The notes: a model not told the origin generated them from the letters alone. A stretch of DNA of 64,000 bases from JANSWP01 sp041941305 (GCA_041941305.1 JBGTQJ010000010.1:1-64000), one strand, 5' to 3'. Shown: positions 50,401-59,005, counted from the stretch's first letter. Translations and numbers: made by a program.

Positions 50401-53303
50401 CAGACTACCAATATAACTGGATTGATCCCACTCTTCAAGATACTTCATTTATTTCTAATGTTTCTTCTGGAGATTATGCATTAGAAATAATTGACGCCAA
50501 TGGATGTTCCGCTTTAGAAATTGCAAATGTAGGTACAGAAACAGATTTGGCTATAGAGGTTTTTGGTAATGACATTTCATGCCATGGCATGAATGACGGA
50601 GAAGCCTGGGTGGTGGTAACTGGTGGTTCTGGCACTTATGCTTATGTTTGGAATGTGCCAGGAGGTGCAAGTACTGAAACGGTCTCCAACCTTTCTGAAG
50701 GTACCTATACAGTGTTTGTTAGTGATACGACAGGCTGTTCAATATCAGGAAATGTAACAATCCATGAGCCTCAGGATTTGACATTGACTATTTTCACTAC
50801 GACCGTATATTGTGAAAATGATACCAACGGAGAAGCTACTACGGTGATTGGTGGTGGGACAGCTCCTTTTAATTACAATTGGAGTTCAGGTGCCACTACT
50901 CCCAGCCTATTAAATATTGGTTCTGGAAACTATTTTCTGACCATTACAGATGCCAATAGTTGTACAGAGACTGCAAACGCGATTGTTGAATTTACATCGG
51001 ATTTGTCTGCTTCACACAGCAGCATTCCAGCAAGTTGTTTTGGCGGATCTGATGGAGAAGCAACAGTGAATGGCATGAATGGTGATGCTCCTTATACCGT
51101 TCAATGGAGTACTGGTGACTCTGGTGATACAGCTTCAAACCTCTCTCTCGGGACCTATTCTGCGACAGTAACAGATGCATCTGGTTGTATTTTTGTTGAA
51201 ACACTTACAGTTGGTGAAGCTGATGAATTGCTGTGTTCTGCTCAGGTATCAACAAATATTACAACTTATCAGGGAAATGATGGAGAAGCAACTGCCAGTG
51301 GCTCTGGAGGGACCGCCCCATATACTTATGAATGGGACACCGATGATTTATCTCCAGTAGCGACTAACTTAAGCGCTGGCGATTATTATGTAACTGTCAC
51401 CGATGCAAATGGATGTACTTGTGAAACATCAATTACATTGGAAAATCCTTCAAAGGTTGGAAATTTCGTTTGGAAAGATTTAAATGAAAATGGAATTCAG
51501 GAAGTTGGAGAACCAGGTATTGAAAACGTAAAAGTTATTTTATCAGGAACAACTGGTGGTGGAAATACCCTCCTGGATTCTACTTATACCAATTCAAATG
51601 GTGAATATTGGTTTGATGGATTGGATGGCGGATTTTATGATTTGACCTTTGAATTGTTACCGACTTATATGTTTAGCCCAAAAGATGAAGGAAATGACAA
51701 TGCAATTGATAGCGATGTTGATCAAAATGGCGAAACCACTTTATTTTCTGTAGCAAATAGTACGCTGAATGAAGATTGGGATGCTGGAATGATTCAGCTG
51801 GATGAAAAAATAAACATAGGAGATTATGTTTGGAAAGATGTTAATCGCAATGGAATTCAGGATACATTAGAGGATGGAGTTACCAATGTAACTGTTCGAT
51901 TGATTGAAATGCCTAGTGGTTTTGTTCAGGCTTCCACAACGACCAATATTTTTGGATTTTATCAATTTAATGATGTGATGCCTGGTGATTATGTGATTGA
52001 ATTTGTGGAAACAAGCTTGCCCACAGGCTATATTTTTACACAACCTGATCAGACCTCTGATGAAGAAAGAGATAGTGATCCGAACCCTGTGGATGGCAGA
52101 ACACCAGAATTTGAAGTATTGCCATTTACTCCTGATAATTTTAGTTATGATGCTGGAATTTATCCCGAATGTGATAATGTGACATCCGGAGGCACCATAA
52201 TTGGCGATGAAGAATTATGTGGTTTGGGGGCAGACCCAAGTATAATTGAAAGCGAAACACTACCCACAGGTGGTTTCGGGATTCTTGAATATTTGTGGTT
52301 GCAAAGTAATATACCTATTTACAATGGTCCTGGAGATCCAAACTGGATCATCATTCCAAATTCTAACAGTCCATCCTATGATCCAGGGCCAATTTCACAG
52401 GATACCTATTATATAAGGTGTGCCAGACGCGCAGGTTGTAATGATTATATTGGTGAAACCAACATTGTTTCCAAAATCATTATTGAGTATCCTTTGACAA
52501 ATATTGAAGAATTTCCAGCACAACTCTGCGATGATGAAGGAGGAAAGTTTGTAGCAAGTATAGCAGGTGGTGGTGCAATTTACTTTTGGGAATTTGGAAA
52601 TGATGCAAATCCTCAAACTGCTTCGACAAGAACTGTTAATGATGTTAGTTGGAATACTCCAGGATTCAAGCCTGTGATTTTAACCGTAACTCGTTTTGGC
52701 TGTTCCTATTCCACTTCAGTTTTGGTGGAAGTGATTGCATGTCCTAATGGAAATCCATTAATCGTTTTTGGAGATTTAAACGCTGAGGTAATTGACTTTG
52801 AGGTAGCCTTAAGCTGGAGTTCTGCGGCAGATGATAAAAATGCAGTTTATGCGATTCAACGCTCTGAAAATAGTAATGAATACAAAACAATAGGTGCCTT
52901 GGAAGGAAAGGATATAGAGGATGTTAAAGAATACGACTTTATGGATATTGCTCCACTTATTGGAAAAAGCTATTATCGAGTAAAAAGAATGACTGGAGAT
53001 CGTCCTGTTGAATTTTCAGAAATCGTAGCAATCAATATTACACCAGAGAGCAATAAAAATGTGCATTTATATCCAAATCCATTTATTGATTTTGTAAATC
53101 TAAAAGTGATGTCTCCAAATGAAGAGGTAATTGAAATAGAAGTCACCAATACATTCGCCCAGGTGATAGAAAGAATGGAAATAGCGGCAAATCAAAGTAT
53201 AGGCTCAATTGACTTTAGTCACCTGGCAAATGGTATGTACTATATCAGGATTCATCAGAAAGGAAAAGTTGATTATACCGTGAAGATGTTTAAGACGGAC
53301 TAA
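47418..53303 (+). CDS. giant SprB-repeat adhesin with T9SS sorting domain
   Basis: 1961 residues. After a signal or membrane segment (about 22-43) come two cysteine-rich modules (62-164 and 167-271) opening with C-D-N-x-T-D-G-G and ending with a cysteine-bearing repeat. Then 14 SprB-type repeats (about 286-1346, near 76 residues each; each ends in a G-x-Y-x-V-x-V-T-D-x-x-G-C motif), two SdrD-B-like domains (about 1349-1583, VGNFVWKDLNENGIQ and IGDYVWKDVNRNGIQ), a third copy of the cysteine module (1585-1693), a PKD-like and a fibronectin-like region, and a type A sorting domain (from 1882, VHLYPNPF). It is exported by the type IX system and probably mediates adhesion or gliding. Confidence 0.92.
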   Translation: MRLIRETLAFQKDWNTQLNFLLIKTFLTGLIIIFVVNFAQAFSDSKDLFAENGEVFKICFNCDNATDGGTIQGDEEDCPNPIFDPSLITSITLPTGGTGNLEYIWIFTTDDPNGANAQWTPILNTNSPEYDPTPINVTTHYRRCARRAGCVEYVAESNIVTKAIVCCDNVTDGGEICCDQSGCAPSFDPDVILNTVLPSGGTGNIEYLWYASIVGSPFDPSSPDWFEIPGSNAPNFDPGLLLQTTWYVRTSKRADCTDFDGVSNIIQITLIAAPILGSTISSEILCFGDTTGAIDLNVSGGLAPYQILWDNGIGSVEDPQNLGAGTYSVTVTDENSCSTNISVTLENPDSLQLEMSAVNVSCGGMGDGEASVNIIGGTADYSINWNTNPVQITDTITNLNPGTYIVNVTDANGCIATDSVEVSEAVDFILNSSGVDATCEGFSDGSAIVIVVSGGIPDFQYLWSDSNAQTTSTANNLPSGEYFVTVTDATGCQAIDTVIVDASFDVSVFMSADSVTCFGGDDGAVQIDSIVGGQASYSIDWSIGGNTNVLSVSNLVADIYSATVTDQNGCTAIESIEVVDGYEIEVIVNTENPTCLGLPDGSAKVAQINGGIAPFSYSWEPGLLVTDSISNLLPGTYTVTVTDANDCTVIGSGEVENGAPLTINTISNQETCLGEGDGSAAVISVPDGIAPFSYSWSTGSIDSLITNLTGGVYDILVTDAQGCIGTDSVVVQSGGVMSLGIDKMDIQCGNDANGTATVNIAGGTSGFTFLWNDPNAQTTQTASGLGAGTYSVVVTDAMGCTASDTVTIEAFSTILTLAESSPVTCNGGNDGSVAVTILNGNVTDYSIIWDTPHDMDQDNITGLAAGVYHVTVTDTLGCMGIDSIEVSEPSVLTLNISGTHSSCFGDSNGSASVSATGGWGGYAYIWNNSGGTSTITSLNAGDYQVVVTDSLGCADSISITITEPAPLTASFLVSDESCHGSGNGSINANVSGGTPDYQYNWIDPTLQDTSFISNVSSGDYALEIIDANGCSALEIANVGTETDLAIEVFGNDISCHGMNDGEAWVVVTGGSGTYAYVWNVPGGASTETVSNLSEGTYTVFVSDTTGCSISGNVTIHEPQDLTLTIFTTTVYCENDTNGEATTVIGGGTAPFNYNWSSGATTPSLLNIGSGNYFLTITDANSCTETANAIVEFTSDLSASHSSIPASCFGGSDGEATVNGMNGDAPYTVQWSTGDSGDTASNLSLGTYSATVTDASGCIFVETLTVGEADELLCSAQVSTNITTYQGNDGEATASGSGGTAPYTYEWDTDDLSPVATNLSAGDYYVTVTDANGCTCETSITLENPSKVGNFVWKDLNENGIQEVGEPGIENVKVILSGTTGGGNTLLDSTYTNSNGEYWFDGLDGGFYDLTFELLPTYMFSPKDEGNDNAIDSDVDQNGETTLFSVANSTLNEDWDAGMIQLDEKINIGDYVWKDVNRNGIQDTLEDGVTNVTVRLIEMPSGFVQASTTTNIFGFYQFNDVMPGDYVIEFVETSLPTGYIFTQPDQTSDEERDSDPNPVDGRTPEFEVLPFTPDNFSYDAGIYPECDNVTSGGTIIGDEELCGLGADPSIIESETLPTGGFGILEYLWLQSNIPIYNGPGDPNWIIIPNSNSPSYDPGPISQDTYYIRCARRAGCNDYIGETNIVSKIIIEYPLTNIEEFPAQLCDDEGGKFVASIAGGGAIYFWEFGNDANPQTASTRTVNDVSWNTPGFKPVILTVTRFGCSYSTSVLVEVIACPNGNPLIVFGDLNAEVIDFEVALSWSSAADDKNAVYAIQRSENSNEYKTIGALEGKDIEDVKEYDFMDIAPLIGKSYYRVKRMTGDRPVEFSEIVAINITPESNKNVHLYPNPFIDFVNLKVMSPNEEVIEIEVTNTFAQVIERMEIAANQSIGSIDFSHLANGMYYIRIHQKGKVDYTVKMFKTD

Positions 53304-53376
53304 TTGGGAATGCATATTTCACAATTCAAATTTGGCTAGTGTTTTTTATTCTCATAAAGTAGTTTTTTATAACTAC

Positions 53377-53414
53377 AAGGGGTGTTGGATGTATTTCCAG
53401 CCCCCTTTTTCTTT
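53377..53414 (+). terminator. terminator after the adhesin gene
   Basis: AAGGGG-TG-TTGGA and TTCCAG-CCCCCTT form an imperfect stem (53377-53389 with 53395-53407), followed by TTTCTTT. Positioned for the plus-strand adhesin transcript. Confidence 0.6.
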
Positions 53415-53441
53415 GACTATCAAGTAATTATACTAATTTTG
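53412..53441 (+). promoter_or_regulatory. complete promoter pointing into an antisense direction
   Basis: TTTG at 53412-53415, 18 nt, then TAATTTTG at 53434-53441. The start would be near 53446, running plus-strand into the 3' half of the minus-strand gene at 53569. No convincing gene lies downstream in this direction, so it may drive an antisense RNA. The left half overlaps the T-run of the adhesin terminator. Confidence 0.4.
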
Positions 53442-53568
53442 TATTGAAACTGTGGAGAAAACTTCAATCTCTCCAATAATATCATACCAACTTTACTTGC
53501 CAAAAAATCCAAAAAGGAATTCCCGGATCCAGGTAGCCTTGCTCCTTTTTTGGAGTAGGGCTTTATTT

Positions 53569-54513
53569 TTAAGGAATTTGAAAGTCATAAAACCGAATTC
53601 TAAATTTGGAAATCTCTGGCTTTTTGGCAGGTATATCCCATCTTCCATTGTATTCGATAAATTCCGGAACATATTGGTTGCCAAGGTTTTTCAATTTTAT
53701 ATTCATTTTGACATCAAAATCATAAGCCATTGTTTTATGAAACAAATGGTATTGCCGAGCAATCACCTGGAAAGTGCTTTTGTCAATATAAGTCTCTAAA
53801 AATTTGATGACGGTTTTACCCTCTTTTTTTGATTCAAATTCTGCTCTTACTTTTGCAGTGAAAACATAACAATCAATACTATCGTTGTATTTTTTGGATT
53901 GAATTGATAAATCATAATAAGGGAGCATGTTTTCCTCGAAAATGGCAGTTTTCTTTCCAATAAGAGGAACATTGGCTTTTTCGCCAGGTCGGAAGATCAG
54001 TTTTTTCAATTCAGCTATGTGCCCTGCCATTCCACTTTTGGCTGCTGTAGATAATGTAGCAGTTCTGGACTCACAAATTCGATTTCGGGTGAAAAACAAA
54101 TGATCATAGAGTTTTGCGGTATAATAGCGATGCTTATTTTTTTTCTTGTAATAATTTCCAGTGATATCTTCTTCCAATATTTCCATTGTTCGGCAGTTGC
54201 CCTCTGCAAATTGGTGATTGGTGCTTTTCAGTGAGGCTTTTAAAACTCCTTTTTTGTTATACATTTTGATATCGTTGTCAAACCTGTAGGTTAAAAATCG
54301 TAAATTGTGGAAAGCCTGGAAAAAAGAATTATCCGTTCGAATCAATTTGATAAAGTCACCCACATCAAAACCTTTTCTCGTTGCAGTAATGACGAAGGAG
54401 TCCAGTGTGACAATTGCTGAAATATGTTGATAATCAGGCTCTTCCTGCCCCAAACTTTCCATTCGAAACAGAAATAAGAGTGCTAAAAGAGGCAAAAATA
54501 TTTTTTCGGGCAT
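53569..54513 (-). CDS. exported protein of unknown function
   Basis: 314 residues from ATG 54513 (the ATG at 54561 falls in a -7 box, see 54559). N-terminal signal peptide (MPEKIFLPLLALLFLFRMESLGQEE, cleavage after about 22). The rest lacks recognised motifs. It is basic and Phe/Tyr-rich (RIRFYDFQIP at the end), with the pattern SFFQAFHNLRFLTYRFDNDIKMY and a strand-like C-terminal half (KVRAEFESKKEGKTVIKFLETYIDKSTFQVIARQ). There is no T9SS domain and no lipobox. It is divergent from another unknown exported gene at 54876. Confidence 0.6.
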   Translation of the reverse strand: MPEKIFLPLLALLFLFRMESLGQEEPDYQHISAIVTLDSFVITATRKGFDVGDFIKLIRTDNSFFQAFHNLRFLTYRFDNDIKMYNKKGVLKASLKSTNHQFAEGNCRTMEILEEDITGNYYKKKNKHRYYTAKLYDHLFFTRNRICESRTATLSTAAKSGMAGHIAELKKLIFRPGEKANVPLIGKKTAIFEENMLPYYDLSIQSKKYNDSIDCYVFTAKVRAEFESKKEGKTVIKFLETYIDKSTFQVIARQYHLFHKTMAYDFDVKMNIKLKNLGNQYVPEFIEYNGRWDIPAKKPEISKFRIRFYDFQIP

Positions 54514-54875
54514 TGTTTGATCTCTTAAAAAATTCAGGGATAGACAATATTTTTTTTGCAAAAGTAGAAACCTTGCATAGAATTTGTAATAATAGTTGAT
54601 CTGCTCTTGGATCCTACATCCCCTTCAACTTTTCATTCTATAGATTGCTGGAAATTATTTAACCCTGAAGGCGAATATGATCAGATTATGTTTTTGTTTA
54701 ATCTGTTCATTTTAGCTATTTTTTTGTAACTGGATTAAGTGTTTTGTGCTAGTTGCTTTATCTCAAAATGCCTCCAATATTGGAGATAATGCTACCAAAA
54801 TTTGATAAGCGCACATTGTCATTTTACATTCATGTTGCAAAACAAATGCTCCCCCTGCCTGCAAACACTTAGGGA
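54514..54875. promoter_or_regulatory. divergent promoter region with a 14-bp palindrome
   Basis: A minus-strand -7 box TACTTTTG lies at 54559-54566, giving a start near 54554 for the gene below 54513. CTCCAATATTGGAG (54772-54785) is a perfect 14-bp palindrome, with TTATCTC/GAGATAA around it (54758-54764 and 54783-54789). A near-identical palindrome follows the UXS promoter (55804). No plus-strand -7 box was recognised for the gene at 54876. Confidence 0.5.
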
Positions 54876-55637
54876 ATGAAAACATTTACGCTACTTCTAA
54901 TAATCTTGTCTGGACATTTACTTTGGGGGAATTATGTACCTGCCTATCCAGATAATTCACCTACCGTAGAAGATTTTCAAAAAATGGGGATTTCCGATCT
55001 CCAAAGTGTCTGGAAATTAAAGGACTTTGAACAAATTATTTCCTTACTAGACGAAATTTATGAGCAAGATAAGCTTTCCCTGCCTAGGTACAATAGTGAA
55101 TTTTCAGGTAGGGTATTTGAGAAAATGACTTCTTTAGAGAACTTTGATTGGTTTCTTGATAAAAATATCAATATTGGAAAAAGAATTCTTGAATTTGAGA
55201 AATACAAAAGAATACCTGCCCGATTCACATTATACTATATAGAAGAAAATGAGGACTTTGAACGTTTTGGTGCTGAAGTATTGGAGTGCAATTTATTGGA
55301 GGCTCATGTGTCCAATATTGGAAAACAACTCTATGATGAGTTGAAAAATCAAATTGGAGATAAAGCTCATATGGGTAATTTTTCCGCTGGGTATGATATG
55401 ATCAACCAGGAGTACATTAATGGAATAGAGCGGTTGGTAAGGTTGATTGAGGTAGATTACTTACGTTTTGATGAAGAAGCAATAAGTGTTTTCGCCAACA
55501 AGCTTTTCTTTTTTATTTCAAGCATAGAAGACGATAAGATTCGAAAACAACTAAAAATAAGAATTAAAGAACTGGATCGAACCAATGTTTCTGCCTCTAT
55601 AAAAGAAATCATTAACGAATTGAAACAGCAGTTATAA
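54876..55637 (+). CDS. exported protein of unknown function
   Basis: 253 residues. Signal peptide (MKTFTLLLIILSGHLLWGNY, cleavage near WGN), then a helical, acidic protein with no motif that I know (DLQSVWKLKDFEQIISLLDEIYEQDKLSLPRYNSEFSGRVFEKMTSLENF ...). It has no sorting domain and no lipobox, so it is probably periplasmic. Its start is about 90 nt after a 14-bp palindrome shared with the UXS promoter. Function unknown. Confidence 0.6.
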   Translation: MKTFTLLLIILSGHLLWGNYVPAYPDNSPTVEDFQKMGISDLQSVWKLKDFEQIISLLDEIYEQDKLSLPRYNSEFSGRVFEKMTSLENFDWFLDKNINIGKRILEFEKYKRIPARFTLYYIEENEDFERFGAEVLECNLLEAHVSNIGKQLYDELKNQIGDKAHMGNFSAGYDMINQEYINGIERLVRLIEVDYLRFDEEAISVFANKLFFFISSIEDDKIRKQLKIRIKELDRTNVSASIKEIINELKQQL

Positions 55638-55711
55638 TTAGGAGTTCAAAAATTGGACAAACCATATTCAAATCTGTTTTTCTAAAATTTGTATTTAAAT
55701 TATTGTATTCA

Positions 55712-55736
55712 GGTTTTGAACCATTTTGAACCATAT
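55712..55736. repeat. TTTTGAACCA direct repeat
   Basis: TTTTGAACCA occurs twice in a row (55713-55722 and 55723-55732) in the gap before the UXS promoter. It shares its words with the 2160 and 44631 palindromes; here only a direct repeat is seen. Confidence 0.4.
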
Positions 55737-55769
55737 TCTACTATTTTCACAAATTTGAACTTCACATAA

Positions 55770-55817
55770 TTGATTACAACAATTAAAATATATCTTTGCC
55801 CGCCTCCAATATAGGAG
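55770..55817 (+). promoter_or_regulatory. promoter of the UXS gene with palindrome at the start site
   Basis: TTG at 55770-55772, 18 nt, TATCTTTG at 55791-55798; transcription near 55803. The palindrome CTCCAATATAGGAG (55804-55817, one mismatched central pair) begins at +2. The leader is about 97 nt. This could be an operator or a 5' hairpin in the RNA. Confidence 0.65.
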
Positions 55818-55899
55818 TGTAATGTTTGATGTTTAATTTTGAATTTTAGCCTTGAACGTTTAACCCTTCTACCTTTGGGAAAACAAAAACTCTAAAACT

Positions 55900-56844
55900 T
55901 TGAAACGAGTACTCATTACAGGTGCAGCTGGTTTTTTAGGCTCTCACCTTAGCGACCGATTTATAAAAGAAGGTTTTCATGTCATTGGAATGGACAATCT
56001 TCTCACGGGAAGTCTTGATAACATCGCACACCTTTTTCCACTAAAAGAATTTGAATATTACAACCACGACGTTTCCAAATTTGTCCATGTTCCTGGAGAT
56101 TTGGATTATATCCTTCATTTTGCTTCTCCAGCAAGTCCCATTGATTATTTAAAAATGCCTATCCAAACTTTAAAGGTAGGAGCATTGGGGACACATAACT
56201 TATTGGGATTGGCAAAAGCTAAAAAAGCCAGAATTCTGGTGGCTTCTACTTCTGAAGTTTATGGAGACCCTCTAATTCATCCACAAACTGAGGATTATTG
56301 GGGAAATGTGAACCCGGTAGGACCTCGTGGTGTATATGATGAGGCTAAGCGATTTCTGGAAGCTATCACTATGGCTTATCACGATTTCCACGGCGTTGAA
56401 ACGCGAATTATCAGAATCTTTAATACTTATGGTCCAAGAATGCGGGTAAACGATGGAAGGGTACTGCCAGCTTTCTTTTCTCAGGCTATTCGAGGCGAGG
56501 GTTTAACCGTTTTTGGAGATGGTTCTCAAACAAGGAGCTTTTGTTTTGTAGATGATTTAGTGGAGGGAATATATAGATTATTGTTGAGTGATCATCATAT
56601 GCCGGTTAACATTGGGAATCCTGATGAAATTTCAATTCGGGATTTTGCAGATGAAGTATTGGCGCTGGTTAATAACCCAAAAGCAAAAGTAATTTATAAG
56701 GACTTGCCCGTAGATGACCCTAAAGTAAGAAAACCAGATATTACAAAAGCGAGGAAAGTATTGGGTTGGGAACCACAAGTTTCGAGAGCCGAAGGATTGA
56801 AACGAACATTCGAATATTTTAAGCAAGTTGTAAAAATAGACTAG
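55900..56844 (+). CDS. UDP-glucuronate decarboxylase-like epimerase (UXS family)
   Basis: 314 residues with TTG start. NAD-binding GAAGFLGSHL (8-17), catalytic Ser/Thr region STSEVYGD (116-123) and Tyr146-x-x-x-Lys150 (GVYDEAK), then NTYGPRMRVNDGRVLPAFFSQAIRGEGLTVFGDGSQTRSFCFVDDLV. The combination with PRGVYDEAKR is that of UDP-glucuronate decarboxylases, giving UDP-xylose. It precedes rmlB with a hairpin between them. It feeds surface polysaccharide synthesis. Confidence 0.88.
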   Translation: MKRVLITGAAGFLGSHLSDRFIKEGFHVIGMDNLLTGSLDNIAHLFPLKEFEYYNHDVSKFVHVPGDLDYILHFASPASPIDYLKMPIQTLKVGALGTHNLLGLAKAKKARILVASTSEVYGDPLIHPQTEDYWGNVNPVGPRGVYDEAKRFLEAITMAYHDFHGVETRIIRIFNTYGPRMRVNDGRVLPAFFSQAIRGEGLTVFGDGSQTRSFCFVDDLVEGIYRLLLSDHHMPVNIGNPDEISIRDFADEVLALVNNPKAKVIYKDLPVDDPKVRKPDITKARKVLGWEPQVSRAEGLKRTFEYFKQVVKID

Positions 56845-56903
56845 GGTAACCGCCCAATTTATTGGGCTAGTTTATTAATCTACCAATAAATTAGGCGGTT
56901 ACC
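56845..56903 (+). terminator. hairpin between UXS gene and rmlB
   Basis: 56845-56865 and 56883-56903 match at 20 of 21 (GGTAACCGCC... and ...GGCGGTTACC). It starts right after the UXS stop codon. The following sequence GTAAAACCTATAGATTTT lacks a clean T-run, so rmlB may still be partly reached. Confidence 0.55.
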
Positions 56904-56919
56904 GTAAAACCTATAGATT

Positions 56920-57978
56920 TTGAATAGGATACTTATCACAGGCGGTGCAGGTTTTATAGGTTCTCATTTAGTGAGGCTGATGGTACACAAATACCCAGAA
57001 TACCGAATTTATAATTTGGATAATCTGACTTATGCAGGGAATTTGGAAAACCTGAAGGATATTGAGAGGGCACCAAATTATGAATTTATAAAAGGAGACA
57101 TTGTTGACCGAAATTTCATTTCACAGCTCTTTGAGCAGTATCAATTTGATGGTGTAGTGCACCTGGCTGCAGAGTCTCATGTGGATCGCTCTATTACCAA
57201 TCCATTGAGTTTCATTGAAACAAATATTGTTGGAACTATCAATTTACTGCAAGCCGCCCGTAATTCATGGAAAGGTAATTTTGAAGGGAAATTATTCTAT
57301 CATGTTTCGACAGATGAAGTGTATGGTTCATTGGGAGAAACTGGTTTTTTTACAGAAGAAACCTCCTACGACCCACGTTCACCATATTCGGCTTCAAAGG
57401 CAAGTTCTGATCACTTGGTAAGAGCCTATTGGCACACCTACAATCTACCAATAGTCATTTCAAATTGTTCAAATAATTATGGACCCAATCAGTTTCCGGA
57501 AAAATTGATTCCGCTTGTTATTAATAATATTAAGCACCACAAAACACTTCCTATTTACGGGGACGGGAAATATACCCGGGACTGGTTATGGGTCAAAGAT
57601 CATGCGGATGCCATCGATTTAATATTTCATAAAGGTAGCGTAGGGGAGACTTACAATATTGGTGGCAATAATGAATGGAAAAACATAGATCTGGTAGAGT
57701 CCCTTTGCGATATTGTTGATGGTTACCTTGGAAGAGAGATTGGAAACGCTCGAAAATTAATCACCTTTGTTAAAGACCGCCCTGGTCATGACCGAAGATA
57801 TGCAATAGATGCCTCAAAATTGATGAATGAATTGAATTGGATGCCCTCAATTCAAGCAAATGAAGGATTAAGATTAACAGCAGAATGGTATTTGAATAAT
57901 ACGGAATGGTTGGAGAATGTGACTTCTGGAAATTATCAGAAATATTATGATGAACAATATACCTTAGCTGGAAGATAG
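56920..57978 (+). CDS. rmlB: dTDP-glucose 4,6-dehydratase
   Basis: 352 residues with TTG start (no in-frame ATG nearby upstream). Seen: GGAGFIGSHLVRLM, HLAAESHVDRSI, HVSTDEVYGSLG, YSASKASSDHLVRAYWHTY, NCSNNYGPNQFPEKLIPL, and GDGKYTRDWLWVKDH; all signatures of RmlB. It makes dTDP-4-keto-6-deoxyglucose, precursor of rhamnose and related sugars. The rmlA, C and D genes are not in this window. Confidence 0.95.
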   Translation: MNRILITGGAGFIGSHLVRLMVHKYPEYRIYNLDNLTYAGNLENLKDIERAPNYEFIKGDIVDRNFISQLFEQYQFDGVVHLAAESHVDRSITNPLSFIETNIVGTINLLQAARNSWKGNFEGKLFYHVSTDEVYGSLGETGFFTEETSYDPRSPYSASKASSDHLVRAYWHTYNLPIVISNCSNNYGPNQFPEKLIPLVINNIKHHKTLPIYGDGKYTRDWLWVKDHADAIDLIFHKGSVGETYNIGGNNEWKNIDLVESLCDIVDGYLGREIGNARKLITFVKDRPGHDRRYAIDASKLMNELNWMPSIQANEGLRLTAEWYLNNTEWLENVTSGNYQKYYDEQYTLAGR

Positions 57979-58036
57979 CATTTGGGTGGTCCTATTAGTT
58001 TGACCATACAAATTGTCAAAGAAGAACACATTTTTC

Positions 58037-58044
58037 TACCTTTG
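58037..58044 (+). promoter_or_regulatory. -7 promoter element of the nuclease gene
   Basis: TACCTTTG at 58037-58044; start near 58049, 26 nt before ATG 58075. TTG at 58013-58015 is 21 nt upstream, slightly long. Confidence 0.5.
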
Positions 58045-58074
58045 TGCCATCAATAAACATACTTTCCAAATTGA

Positions 58075-58992
58075 ATGGCAAAATTTCGTTCCAATCATGC
58101 AAAAAATGACCGAGGTAGTTCGGGTATAATTTCAAAAGTGGGTATCTTTTCATTGATTCTGGGTACCTTATATTTGGTTTTTCAAAAATTTTCCGGAGAA
58201 AATTCAAATACAGAAGGTGATGTCACTGAGGACGTCTCCAACCTTGAAAATACGCAAACCAAGGAGATTTATTATTTACCAACTTCTACTACTGGACAAA
58301 TTGTCAAACACCAACATTATGCGCTTTCCTATGCAGAACATTATGAACAAGCCGAATGGGTAGCCTATGAACTAACGAGAGATAGGCTTACACGAAAATG
58401 GGTAGAGCGTAGCAACGATTTTCGTCCAGACCCCAAAATTAAGACTAATTCTTCCACACCTGACGATTATAGAGGTTCTGGTTATGATAGAGGCCATTTA
58501 GTGCCTGCTGCGGATATGGCTTTTTCTGAACAAGCGATGTCAGAAACTTTCCTTATGAGCAACATTAGCCCTCAATTGCGAGGATTTAACGGTGGAGTTT
58601 GGAGAGAATTGGAAGAACTAACCCGTGACTGGGCGAAAAAATTCCAACATCTATATGTGGTGAGTGGTCCGGTATTCAATGACAGCATTCGAGGATGGAT
58701 TGGCAGCAACGAAGTTGCAGTGCCTGATGCATACTTTAAGGTGGTATTGGATTTGAGAGAACCTGAGCAAAAAGGCATTGCCTGGGTTATTCCTAATGAA
58801 GTTACGGATGTACCACTAACCGAATTTGCAATGACTATTGATGAAGTAGAAGAGATAACTGGCATTAATTTTTTCGCTGAATTGATGGATGAGAAACTGG
58901 AAAGCAAAATGGAGGGTGAGTATAATAATGATTTGTGGAAATTAAATTCTAAAAAGTTTGAATTGAGGGTTGAAAAATGGAATAAAAGATAA
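58075..58992 (+). CDS. DNA/RNA non-specific endonuclease (NUC1 type)
   Basis: 305 residues. A hydrophobic segment (about 22-40) suggests a membrane anchor or signal. The nuclease motif GYDRGHLVPAADMAFSEQAMSETFLMSNISPQ has catalytic His141 (DRGH) and the metal-binding Asn in MSNISPQ. It degrades DNA and RNA without sequence preference, on the outer side of the inner membrane or outside, for nutrient scavenging. Single gene with its own promoter. Confidence 0.92.
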   Translation: MAKFRSNHAKNDRGSSGIISKVGIFSLILGTLYLVFQKFSGENSNTEGDVTEDVSNLENTQTKEIYYLPTSTTGQIVKHQHYALSYAEHYEQAEWVAYELTRDRLTRKWVERSNDFRPDPKIKTNSSTPDDYRGSGYDRGHLVPAADMAFSEQAMSETFLMSNISPQLRGFNGGVWRELEELTRDWAKKFQHLYVVSGPVFNDSIRGWIGSNEVAVPDAYFKVVLDLREPEQKGIAWVIPNEVTDVPLTEFAMTIDEVEEITGINFFAELMDEKLESKMEGEYNNDLWKLNSKKFELRVEKWNKR

Positions 58993-59005
58993 TTATTTGA
59001 TGGTT

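Noticed and set aside
48270..51455. Regular repeat array as a possible CRISPR
   Set aside because: The repeats are about 76 codons long, translate in one frame into SprB domains and differ at DNA level. There are no identical short repeats with spacers and no cas genes.
53452..53799. A 115-codon plus-strand frame after the adhesin gene
   Set aside because: About two thirds is antisense to the unknown exported gene at 53569. It starts with GTG and shows no family features. The promoter before it is real-looking, so an antisense RNA is likelier than a protein.
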